From assembly GCF_004797125.1 (NCBI RefSeq), contig NZ_CP038810.1, positions 496,001 through 560,000 on the forward strand: a stretch of 64,000 nucleotides of DNA. Reading direction: 5' to 3'. Made by a program: the position numbers and the translations under genes. The notes under the pieces were generated by a model. It was given only the letters and a program-made list of their open reading frames with translations. It had not been told where the DNA came from and ran no database searches. Origin of the DNA: Flavobacterium sangjuense (GTDB lineage: Bacteria > Bacteroidota > Bacteroidia > Flavobacteriales > Flavobacteriaceae). Shown here piece by piece: positions 16,229 to 23,028 of the stretch. Numbering within the stretch: position 1 is the first letter of the stretch; each line of letters begins with the position of its first letter.

Positions 16229-18235
16229 CTAAATTGTAAATGGGATAGTAATGTTTATGGAAGTGCTTATAGTATTTGATTCAATAAAGACTTCTCCTTT
16301 AAGAGATTTGACACGATGGTTTATATTATTCAAACCAATCCCTGCAAAGTTAACATTAGTGTCAAATCCTTTTCCGTTATCGGTAATACAAAGGCAAATA
16401 TTGTTCTTATTTAAAGCCAGGCTAATAATGACATTAGAAGCTCTAGCATATTTGTTAATGTTGTGACTTGCTTCCTGGATAATTCGGTATAAATTCATTT
16501 TTATCCCGCTTGAAATATGATTCCAATCAATATTTTTAGATATCTCAAGTATGTATTGTGAACTAGTTGTAGTGTTTTGTGTAATTATAAACTCATTTAA
16601 AATCACTACAAAACTATTACTTTCCTTAAAAACATCTAAATTCAAATTGTGGGCAATATTTCGTATTTCTTGTTCTATTTTATAAATTTCTTGGACATGG
16701 ATTAAGCACTTATTTATAGTTTCTTTGTCTTTTTGGTATGATAACATATTGAGATTAAGACGTGTGCTGGCCAATCTGTTCATTACACCATCATGCAATT
16801 CAATCGCTATTCTTTTTTTCTCACTTTGCCTTGCTTCTTCTTCTTTTCTTTTTTGGTTTAGCATCAAATCATAGATTTCTTCATTGGCTTTTTGCTGCTC
16901 TTGTAGTAATTGTAACTCTTTTTGTTTAGATTGTTGACGCGTTATGATAAGGATTAAAAGCACAAATAAAACAATAACTGTAGCTATTGTAGCTACAATC
17001 CATTTTTGATTAACTGCTTTGTCCTTTTCTTGAGTAATCTCTTCGGTTTCATAGGCTATTCGAGCAAATTTATCTCTAAAGTTCCGTTCCGAAATTTGCA
17101 GACTATTATTAACCCGAATATATTCTTGCGCATTGGTTGAGGCGTTTTTTTTGTCAACTTTTATGAGTTGTTCTAAAGTAACTAGAATATCCGAGGGATT
17201 GTTATAACTTTTTGAAAGGAAAAGTGCTTTTTTAGCAGCTCTTATAGCATTTGCAGTATCATTTATTTTCTCATAATACATGGAAAGATACATCTGATTG
17301 TAATTACTGCCATTTATTGTTTTACTATTTTTATAAATATTATCTGCTATAAAAAACACCTTAGGCAATTCTTTTAAATTATTCATTTTAAGTTTGGAAT
17401 ACCCTAAAAGACTTACAGCAGTAGCATAATTGCTTGGGTTTATTTCTTTAAAGTCTTTATTTTTTATAATTGAATCTAACTCATTATAAGCTTTTTTATA
17501 TTCCCCTATTTCAATATAAGATGTAGAAATGTTATTAGCAATGATGTTTTTCATTTTTAAATTGCACCTTTTTCTGTTAATTTTTAGGTAATATTCAATC
17601 GCTTTATTGTCTTGTTTGAGACCTCCTAAATTATTACCTATTTGATTAAGGATAACTCCGTATGGAATATTACTTCTATATTTTTTTTGTATTTTTAATA
17701 CTTCGAAAGCTGTTTTATTACTACCTAATAAGTCTCCCGCATAATATTGAGTAAGGCTAATATTAAATAGCAAACTCATAATTTCTTTGTGTTCACTAAG
17801 TTGAAATAAATGCTTTTTTGCTTTAAAAAAATAATATAACGCTTTTTCGTTTTCTGAGTTATTCATATAGTATAATCCTAATACTTTATAGCTCAAACTA
17901 ATCCAATAATCATCTTTTAATAATAATGCTTTTTTTAGCATTAAAGCAGAATTAAACTTCAATTCTTTTAATTGATTAAATCGATGAAAGTTCATAGTTG
18001 TTTTATACAACGATGAAATTGATACCGTATCATTCATATTCATATTAATCATAGAATATGCCTTATTATTATACCCTTTTCTTTTTCCATAGGACATGTT
18101 GTCATTACCCGCCAAATCAAGATATTTCTGAATAGAATCATTCCTGGCCTGAGCGTCTTTATCTACAGTTTTAGAAGTACAACCATATAAAGATGTCAAC
18201 AAAATAATAACCCAATAAGAGAGTAGTCTATTCAT
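16229..18235 (-). CDS. second TPR sensor histidine kinase (HisKA_3), lipoprotein-like
   Basis: About 668 residues from the ATG at 18235 (MNRLLSYWVIILLTSLYGC, lipobox Cys ~19). Helical TPR repeats reach ~390, then one membrane helix (~412-434, WIVATIATVIVLFVLLILII), HisKA_3 (IAIELHDGVMN, His near 480) and HATPase (NINKYARA, DNGKGFDT, GIGLNNI). Same architecture as the kinase at 13.5 kb and clearly paralogous, but with no response regulator beside it. It may share the response regulator at 12.8 kb or use the one at 21.1 kb. A strong terminator ends 21 nt before its start, and a ~90-bp conserved element lies ~140 bp upstream. Confidence 0.88.
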   Translation of the reverse strand: MNRLLSYWVIILLTSLYGCTSKTVDKDAQARNDSIQKYLDLAGNDNMSYGKRKGYNNKAYSMINMNMNDTVSISSLYKTTMNFHRFNQLKELKFNSALMLKKALLLKDDYWISLSYKVLGLYYMNNSENEKALYYFFKAKKHLFQLSEHKEIMSLLFNISLTQYYAGDLLGSNKTAFEVLKIQKKYRSNIPYGVILNQIGNNLGGLKQDNKAIEYYLKINRKRCNLKMKNIIANNISTSYIEIGEYKKAYNELDSIIKNKDFKEINPSNYATAVSLLGYSKLKMNNLKELPKVFFIADNIYKNSKTINGSNYNQMYLSMYYEKINDTANAIRAAKKALFLSKSYNNPSDILVTLEQLIKVDKKNASTNAQEYIRVNNSLQISERNFRDKFARIAYETEEITQEKDKAVNQKWIVATIATVIVLFVLLILIITRQQSKQKELQLLQEQQKANEEIYDLMLNQKRKEEEARQSEKKRIAIELHDGVMNRLASTRLNLNMLSYQKDKETINKCLIHVQEIYKIEQEIRNIAHNLNLDVFKESNSFVVILNEFIITQNTTTSSQYILEISKNIDWNHISSGIKMNLYRIIQEASHNINKYARASNVIISLALNKNNICLCITDNGKGFDTNVNFAGIGLNNINHRVKSLKGEVFIESNTISTSINITIPFTI

Positions 18236-18250
18236 AAAGCCAATATAGTA

Positions 18251-18292
18251 AAAACGAATTGAGTCCCGGTTTAAAAAACCGGAACCCAATTC
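18251..18292 (-). terminator. strong terminator hairpin just upstream of the second TPR kinase
   Basis: 17-bp arms (18256-18272 and 18276-18292) with a three-base loop, then TTTTT on the minus strand. The two imperfect pairs are G-U in minus-strand RNA but A-C on the other strand, so it evolved to act on minus-strand transcripts. Confidence 0.82.
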
Positions 18293-18369
18293 TACCACAA
18301 TTTAATTTATCTTCATCAAACTTGTATTGTTAGTTATTGCAAATTTCTTTCAATAAGAAAAATACGCTC

Positions 18370-18460
18370 TTGATTTTGACATTGTAAAAGTAAATCGCGA
18401 TTTTCACATTTTGGTACACTAAAAGTGTACATTTTATAAATTTTCAAATTAATTGTAAAA
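18370..18460 (-). promoter_or_regulatory. conserved ~90-bp upstream element, copy A
   Basis: Aligns without gaps to 20932-21022. Shared parts are the inverted repeat GTACACT-AAA-AGTGTAC (18414-18430), then on the minus strand GTGAAA, ACTTTTAC and AAAATCAA blocks with conserved spacing. It lies upstream of the second TPR kinase. Promoter or operator function is inferred. Confidence 0.5.
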
Positions 18461-18464
18461 TATC

Positions 18465-18863
18465 TTATTCTTCCTTTACCGTAATTACAACATCATCCTC
18501 AAACTTGTACTCGCCTTTCTTATAAATTTCTTTATTAGTCAGTACAATTTCATACGTATAAATACCTTTAGGAAATTGAAATAGACATTCCTTCCCATCT
18601 TTTGGGATAATGAGTTCTTTTTTAAAACTGTCTCCGTCTTCTTTTTTACCTGTAATTATAAAAGTAATCCTTTCGTTAAGTTTGTTTTTTACGCATACAC
18701 TTTCAATTACTTTACTGTCCTTTTTAGCTCCTGATTTGCTTGTCTTCAGTACCGACAAGCCACTTAATAAAAGTTCGCCTCCCTTGATTACATTGTTAAG
18801 ATCCGTTTGGGGAAATAATGATTGGCTCATAAATAATACCAAAAGCAGTATTTTGTGTTTCAT
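18465..18863 (-). CDS. secreted protein of unknown function
   Basis: 132 residues with a signal peptide (MKHKILLLVLFMSQSLFPQ). The remainder is polar and predicted mostly beta: VCVKNKLNERITFIITGKK, LIIPKDGKECLFQFPKGIY and YEIVLTNKEIYKKGEYKFED suggest a small beta-sandwich. Two cysteines are present. It begins 17 bp after the stop of the 18881 gene, so the two form an operon. I do not recognise a family. Confidence 0.7.
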   Translation of the reverse strand: MKHKILLLVLFMSQSLFPQTDLNNVIKGGELLLSGLSVLKTSKSGAKKDSKVIESVCVKNKLNERITFIITGKKEDGDSFKKELIIPKDGKECLFQFPKGIYTYEIVLTNKEIYKKGEYKFEDDVVITVKEE

Positions 18864-18880
18864 TTTTTTATTGTTTTCAA

Positions 18881-19264
18881 TTAACCCATTACTGCGGCAA
18901 GTATCATTGCTTTGAGCCTTTTTGTAGCTGTTGTAGTATCAACACAATTGACATTAATCAATCCGGACATTAATCCTCTTCCAGCTCCAATCGCTACTTC
19001 AACCTTGATTTCTATTGTTATCTCACAAGTGTTTTGCTTGCTGTTTTCAGAGTTGCTAAAATCTAATCCATCGATAATTTGTTCAGCTTCTTCATTGAGT
19101 TCCTCTAGAGACAGAAACTTATATTCTATAACCTCTTTTTCATATTTCGTTATTAATGACGCACTTTTGAAATCAGCTTTTTGATTTACATCGTTTTTCT
19201 CTTGTGCAATTCCATTAAATACAAATGAGACTATGGCTATTAAGCCAAATAATGGTTTTTTCAT
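18881..19264 (-). CDS. small secreted protein, paralogous signal peptide to the 20148 gene
   Basis: 127 residues. Signal peptide MKKPLFGLIAIVSFVFNGIAQ is near-identical to that of the gene at 20148. Mature part: an acidic helical stretch (LSLEELNEEAEQIIDGLDF), then TCEITIEIKVEVAIGAGRGL and NVNCVDTTTATKRLKAMILAAVMG with two cysteines and a hydrophobic end. Its 5' leader (19269-19318) is repeated before the 20148 gene. Function unknown. The small size, two Cys and shared leader fit a family of expressed secreted effectors or signals, but nothing proves this. Confidence 0.7.
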   Translation of the reverse strand: MKKPLFGLIAIVSFVFNGIAQEKNDVNQKADFKSASLITKYEKEVIEYKFLSLEELNEEAEQIIDGLDFSNSENSKQNTCEITIEIKVEVAIGAGRGLMSGLINVNCVDTTTATKRLKAMILAAVMG

Positions 19265-19268
19265 TTCG

Positions 19269-19318
19269 TATAATTTTAATTATTGCAGTCCGGCTTTGTG
19301 TCGTCAAACATTATAAAG
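19269..19318 (-). repeat. conserved ~50-bp leader, copy 1
   Basis: Directly upstream of the 18881 start. It matches 20697-20747 almost exactly (one substitution, one indel), including GACGACACAAAGC and an ATAATT-AA-AATTAT mini-palindrome. Similarity drops outside the block apart from the signal-peptide codons. Confidence 0.7.
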
Positions 19319-19349
19319 ATGCACTGCTTTTGTGCTTAAAAAGTAACCT

Positions 19350-20075
19350 TTATTTAAATCCGTGTTTTAACAATTCTTCCCGAATTCCTATAAAATGTTT
19401 AGCTCCATATATAATTGCCACTTTCTTATGACTATCATTTAAAAGCGTTTTTATAACATTTTTATTTCTAAAATTTACATAAACATCATCTGTGATTTTT
19501 TTACCCGCTGGCTTATATTTACAGTTAGGTTTTTCATAAAAACTTTTCTCAAAATCACACGGTTCTAATTTTATTTCACCATACTTACTTTCGTAATAAT
19601 CAATCATTTCTTTTAAAGTAACATCGACAGTTTTACTGTTTGATTCGTCTAAGCCAAATTTACCTGAAGAAGGTTGATCCAATATTTCCTTCTTAAACTT
19701 CACTTTTCCTTTATAAATAGAGTCAAAAAAATGTTTGTAACCAATATTATTTCTGCTAAATGGAATTCCGGATATTTTAATTGATTTCCTAACAGTTATA
19801 GAATCCTTTTTATTCCCTTTAACCTCTTCTGTATAAAAAAAGTAACCAATCCTTTTAAGAGAATCTATTTTAGCTTTAACATCATCATAAAAAAGTTTCG
19901 TCCCTAAATGATGCATCGGGATAAAAATTACTTCTTTTTCTACATTACTAACTTTAGATAGTTTTACATTGTCATCGTATACTCCCGTGAGTTTAAATGC
20001 CAGATTAATTTTATAAGAAGTGCAGCATATTAAACTAAATGAGGTTAAATAAATTAGAATCTTAATTTTTTTCAT
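19350..20075 (-). CDS. lipoprotein with distant TraB/GumN-ChaN (Tiki superfamily) signature
   Basis: 241 residues; signal peptide with lipobox region SFSLICCTS. Motifs resemble the TraB/GumN/PrgY group: an N-terminal strand FIPMHHLGTKLFYDDV with His-His and TEEV, RNKNVIKTLL, and a C-terminal VAIIYGAKHFIGIREELLKHGF, close to the family's VGAxHlxG...L...G ending. Members include metal-dependent proteases (Tiki) and pheromone-shutdown proteins (PrgY), which would be notable beside small secreted peptides. The match is by eye and remote. It lies between the two paralogous secreted-protein genes. Confidence 0.6.
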   Translation of the reverse strand: MKKIKILIYLTSFSLICCTSYKINLAFKLTGVYDDNVKLSKVSNVEKEVIFIPMHHLGTKLFYDDVKAKIDSLKRIGYFFYTEEVKGNKKDSITVRKSIKISGIPFSRNNIGYKHFFDSIYKGKVKFKKEILDQPSSGKFGLDESNSKTVDVTLKEMIDYYESKYGEIKLEPCDFEKSFYEKPNCKYKPAGKKITDDVYVNFRNKNVIKTLLNDSHKKVAIIYGAKHFIGIREELLKHGFK

Positions 20076-20147
20076 AACAATTTCGAATTAAATCAACGGT
20101 GCATACTTTATGCATACACCATTGATTACTTATTTTAAATTTGATAA

Positions 20148-20687
20148 TTAAAGGCCTGCTATTAGTATAGTTAATACTGTTACAATTGTATCCATAATTT
20201 TTCCGCCTCCTTCATCTCCAAAAATCTCTTTAATCCAGCAACTCAACTGATACCATCTGCATTTTGCACTAACAGCATTAGCAGCATAAGGATTGAAATC
20301 TCCTGTGGTACCACCAAATAATTCGCTGCCATCTGTTTTTACCCCTTTTACGGAAAGATTGTGAATATATAATAGAGCAACTGCCATTTCTTTCCCATTA
20401 TAACTTTTTAATATTTCTGCTTGAGAAGTTTTACTAATGAGTAATTTGTATGAAGCGTTTAATAAATCATTCCCCTCTTTGGGTATTTTAGAATACCAGG
20501 AACCTGTAATTGTTTTCTTGAAATCTTCAACATTGGTGGTTTTGTCAAATGCTGGTTTTAATGAAATTGTAAAATCTGACATTCCTTGTGCCAATTGTAA
20601 TCTTACACTTTCTTGAGTTATTTTTTGTGCATTCCCATTGAACGCAAATAAAACTGTGGCAATTAAGCCAAATAATAAATTTTTCAT
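20148..20687 (-). CDS. small secreted protein with cysteine pair and hydrophobic C-terminus
   Basis: 179 residues from the ATG at 20687 (the longer frame to 20735 runs through the conserved leader). Signal peptide MKNLLFGLIATVLFAFNGNAQ. The mature region is helical; near the end comes AKCRWYQLSCWIKEIFGDEG with two Cys, then a hydrophobic stretch, IMDTIVTVLTILIAGL, at the very C-terminus. Leader and signal peptide are shared with the 18881 gene, while the mature parts differ. The regulatory element B lies upstream. Family not recognised. A cleavable C-terminal amphipathic or membrane-active peptide is one possibility. Confidence 0.7.
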   Translation of the reverse strand: MKNLLFGLIATVLFAFNGNAQKITQESVRLQLAQGMSDFTISLKPAFDKTTNVEDFKKTITGSWYSKIPKEGNDLLNASYKLLISKTSQAEILKSYNGKEMAVALLYIHNLSVKGVKTDGSELFGGTTGDFNPYAANAVSAKCRWYQLSCWIKEIFGDEGGGKIMDTIVTVLTILIAGL

Positions 20688-20696
20688 AAATTTGTG

Positions 20697-20747
20697 TATA
20701 ATTTTAATTATTGCAGTCCAGCTTTGTGTCGTCAAAACATTATAAAG
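20697..20747 (-). repeat. conserved ~50-bp leader, copy 2
   Basis: Second copy of the leader at 19269-19318, upstream of the 20148 gene, in the same orientation and within 15 bp of the start codon. Confidence 0.7.
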
Positions 20748-20749
20748 GT

Positions 20750-21066
20750 TGGGCTGCTTTTTTTGGTTGGTTTAGTCTTTCTACTATTTAATAACAAACC
20801 TCTAAAATAAATAGTGCGTTTCTGTGTTCATTTTCTCTACAAAAAACTAGAAAAGCATTCTTTGCATCGTGTCACCAATGTGGTGGTAAGCCACTTATAA
20901 CTACCTAATAATCAAGTTAAATTATTATTATTTGATTTTGATATAGTAAAAGTAGATTGTTAATTTCACAATCAAATACACTAAAAGTGTACATTTCATG
21001 AAATCTCAAATTAGTGCTAAATATTATGAAATACGGCGCTTTTTTCTGAAGGCTGAGTGGTGGATT
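20750..21066. other. 317-bp intergenic region holding conserved element B
   Basis: No gene seen. It contains copy B of the ~90-bp element (20932-21022) with the inverted repeat TACACT-AAA-AGTGTA (20977-20991). A small inverted repeat CACCAATGTGGTG lies near 20872-20884. The element is oriented toward the 20148 gene. Confidence 0.55.
20932..21022 (-). promoter_or_regulatory. conserved ~90-bp upstream element, copy B
   Basis: Roughly three quarters identical, without gaps, to 18370-18460, with the same palindrome and downstream blocks. It lies between the response regulator stop (21067) and the 20148 gene. Confidence 0.5.
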
Positions 21067-21723
21067 CTATATCAATCCTTGCTTTCTTGCTTCTTTAAGA
21101 ATATCTTCATCGTTTCCTTTGTCAATTCCTAAAAGCTGCTTGAGAATAGCTTTTCTTTTATCAATTGCGCTTTTCGAAAGATGTAGCAAATCAGGAAAGT
21201 TTTTGGTTTTAACACCTTGTGCAAGCAAAGAAAGAATTTGGCGGTTATAACTATCCATAACTTTATTCTTTTCTCCCCAAGATTTTTGGTGATGAAGGAC
21301 CGTTTCGCTAAAATAAGTTCCTCCTTTGACAACTACATCGAATGCTTTAATTAATTCTTGGGCCTGAAAATCACTTTTTACTAAAATCCCATCCGGATTG
21401 TGTTCTTTTATAATTTTAAAAAGAACTATCGACTCATAGTGTGAAGTAAGAATGACAATTTTAGCATTGGGATGCTGTTTTCTCACAACCGGAATCAAAT
21501 CATCTCCTGTATTAAGGTTTTTTTCTAAAAAGGGAGGTAAAGTCAAATCTAAAAACACAATATCAAAAGGATATTTTACCTGAAAAATTGTGTTATAAGC
21601 CTCTTCACAAGAATGTGCAGCTATAGTATTTAATGTATATCCATAAGAATTGTAGGCCAGAATAGATCTATACCCTTCAATAATTGGTGGATGATCGTCA
21701 ACCATTAAAACTTGTAGTTCCAT
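21067..21723 (-). CDS. response regulator, REC plus atypical LuxR-like HTH (paralogue)
   Basis: 218 residues, paralogous to the regulator at 12.8 kb. The receiver has MVDDHPP, phosphoacceptor Asp59 in VFLDLTLP, and ILTSHYE and ILVKSD for the Thr and Lys positions. The C-terminal domain has the same variant helix-turn-helix (GVKTKNFPDLLHLSKSAIDKRK). It starts 33 nt after the LytTR regulator, so they form an operon. It may pair with the orphan TPR kinase at 16.2 kb, since both genes lie in the same cluster. Confidence 0.88.
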   Translation of the reverse strand: MELQVLMVDDHPPIIEGYRSILAYNSYGYTLNTIAAHSCEEAYNTIFQVKYPFDIVFLDLTLPPFLEKNLNTGDDLIPVVRKQHPNAKIVILTSHYESIVLFKIIKEHNPDGILVKSDFQAQELIKAFDVVVKGGTYFSETVLHHQKSWGEKNKVMDSYNRQILSLLAQGVKTKNFPDLLHLSKSAIDKRKAILKQLLGIDKGNDEDILKEARKQGLI

Positions 21724-21756
21724 GACAAGATTTTTATCGAAACTACGAATTTTCTT

Positions 21757-22668
21757 CTAAATCTCCAAATAATTTCCGGACGCTATTCTGCTGATAATCA
21801 AATCGACGTTCTCTTTATAAGATTTTGAGAATGGAAGTTTGGTGGTCGAATTTTTAATATAGCAAACGGTATTTCCGGTATGAATACGCGATACCTGGTT
21901 TACATTTATGATGTAACTATTGTGAATTCGAAGGAATTGCGTTGGTGGTAAAACGGTTTCAAAATGCTTAAGGGTTTTAAATGCCGTTATCATTTCACCA
22001 TTGTTCAAATGGATATCAGTAGAGTTGTTGTCAGCTTCAAAATAAAGCACATCTTCCGAGTCTATATAACGATAATCACCATAGGATTTCACACAAATGA
22101 CCAGCGACTGCTGCTGCGCCTGAACGGTGCTTACGACGGCAGTTGGATTTTCGGCTGCCGGGATAATTTTTACTTCTCCCTCATTTTCATCTGTCTCAAC
22201 TGCTGCTGTTTCCAAATCTTCGGTAAGTGTTTCGTCTAATACCTCAAAGGTTGCCACAGGATTTTTTTCCTCAAAATACGGCAAGTCCGATTGTATTGCG
22301 CGGTCAAATTTTAGAATCGCTTTTCTAAAATCATTTATATTCAAAGGTTTTAGCAAATAATCAATGACTTCATACTGCAAGGCATCATACGCCAAATCCT
22401 TTTTTGATGTTGTTATAATGATTTTTGGAACTACACGTAAATAACGATAAAGTTCATTAATCAGCGCTAAAGACAGATTGCTCTTTTTATCGGTTGGATC
22501 AATTTCAAGAAAAACTAAGCGGGGTTGGTGTTCCAAAATCAAATTCACACCATCATCATAGTTATTGGCAGAGGCGACAAAGCTAAGGTTCCTAAAACGC
22601 TCGGCAATTGCCTGTGTTTTAAGGACGCTGTCTTTATCATCGTCTATAATGATGTACGTTTGACTCAT
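21757..22668 (-). CDS. LytTR-domain response regulator with Glu at the phosphoacceptor position
   Basis: 303 residues: receiver domain (~1-125), an acidic linker (~140-195), then a LytTR DNA-binding domain (~200-300; YIDSEDVLYFEADNNST, FLRIHNSYIINVNQVSRIH). In the receiver the acidic pocket (IIDDDKD), Thr (IITTS) and Lys (DYLLKPL) are present. The usual VFLD is VFLE (Glu55), followed by IDPT, so Glu replaces the phosphorylated Asp unless Asp57 takes over. It may be constitutively active-like. Upstream lies the second TACGG-GAAA-CCGTA palindrome. Confidence 0.88.
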   Translation of the reverse strand: MSQTYIIIDDDKDSVLKTQAIAERFRNLSFVASANNYDDGVNLILEHQPRLVFLEIDPTDKKSNLSLALINELYRYLRVVPKIIITTSKKDLAYDALQYEVIDYLLKPLNINDFRKAILKFDRAIQSDLPYFEEKNPVATFEVLDETLTEDLETAAVETDENEGEVKIIPAAENPTAVVSTVQAQQQSLVICVKSYGDYRYIDSEDVLYFEADNNSTDIHLNNGEMITAFKTLKHFETVLPPTQFLRIHNSYIINVNQVSRIHTGNTVCYIKNSTTKLPFSKSYKENVDLIISRIASGNYLEI

Positions 22669-22927
22669 TAATGCTTTTCCGTTTTTGATTTAGGGAAAGC
22701 ATTAGATTCGGTAAAAATAACTGGTAGTTTTGGGGAAACTATTTGTTAGCGCTAAAGATTACATTTAATATTTAACTACAAAAATAAATTCGTTTAAACG
22801 TATCCATTTTCGTTGTAACGAAAGTAAGATTTCGGGGTTTTAGTTTTGGAAAATGTTGACAGATAACGCTAAACTGTTAATATGTGGGTTTTTAACAGGG
22901 TAAATACTTACAAAATGTGAAAAAAAT

Positions 22928-22941
22928 TACGGGAAACCGTA
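22928..22941. promoter_or_regulatory. palindrome TACGG-GAAA-CCGTA, copy 2
   Basis: Identical 14-mer to that at 12773-12786 (reverse orientation gives TTTC in the centre), here extended to TTACGG...CCGTAA. About 260 bp upstream of the LytTR-response regulator operon. Confidence 0.5.
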
Positions 22942-22973
22942 ATTGCGTTTTATAACCAATAAAGTCGTTCAAT

Positions 22974-23006
22974 AAAAAAATCCAAACCCTTTTCGGAGTT
23001 TGGATT
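22974..23006 (-). terminator. glyS terminator
   Basis: Arms ATCCAAAC and GTTTGGAT enclosing a 10-base loop, followed on the minus strand by a T run. Confidence 0.85.
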
Positions 23007-23028
23007 CATCTATAATTGAAAAATAAAA

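Larger units (their letters stand above)
22669..23028. other. 360-bp intergenic region upstream of the LytTR operon
   Basis: No gene recognised. It contains the glyS terminator at its right end and the TACGGGAAACCGTA palindrome (22928-22941). In between is AT-rich sequence without an obvious consensus promoter; several TAnnTTTA-like near matches occur. Confidence 0.5.

Noticed and set aside
20688..20735. Longer start for the 20148 gene
   Set aside because: The extension runs through the conserved ~50-bp leader, and the signal peptide begins at the ATG at 20687.
22681..22927. Possible further RNA gene upstream of the LytTR operon, since GGGGAAAC and AGGGAAAG motifs recur there
   Set aside because: The motifs lie on the opposite strand relative to the other RNAs, and no stable stem with terminator was found.
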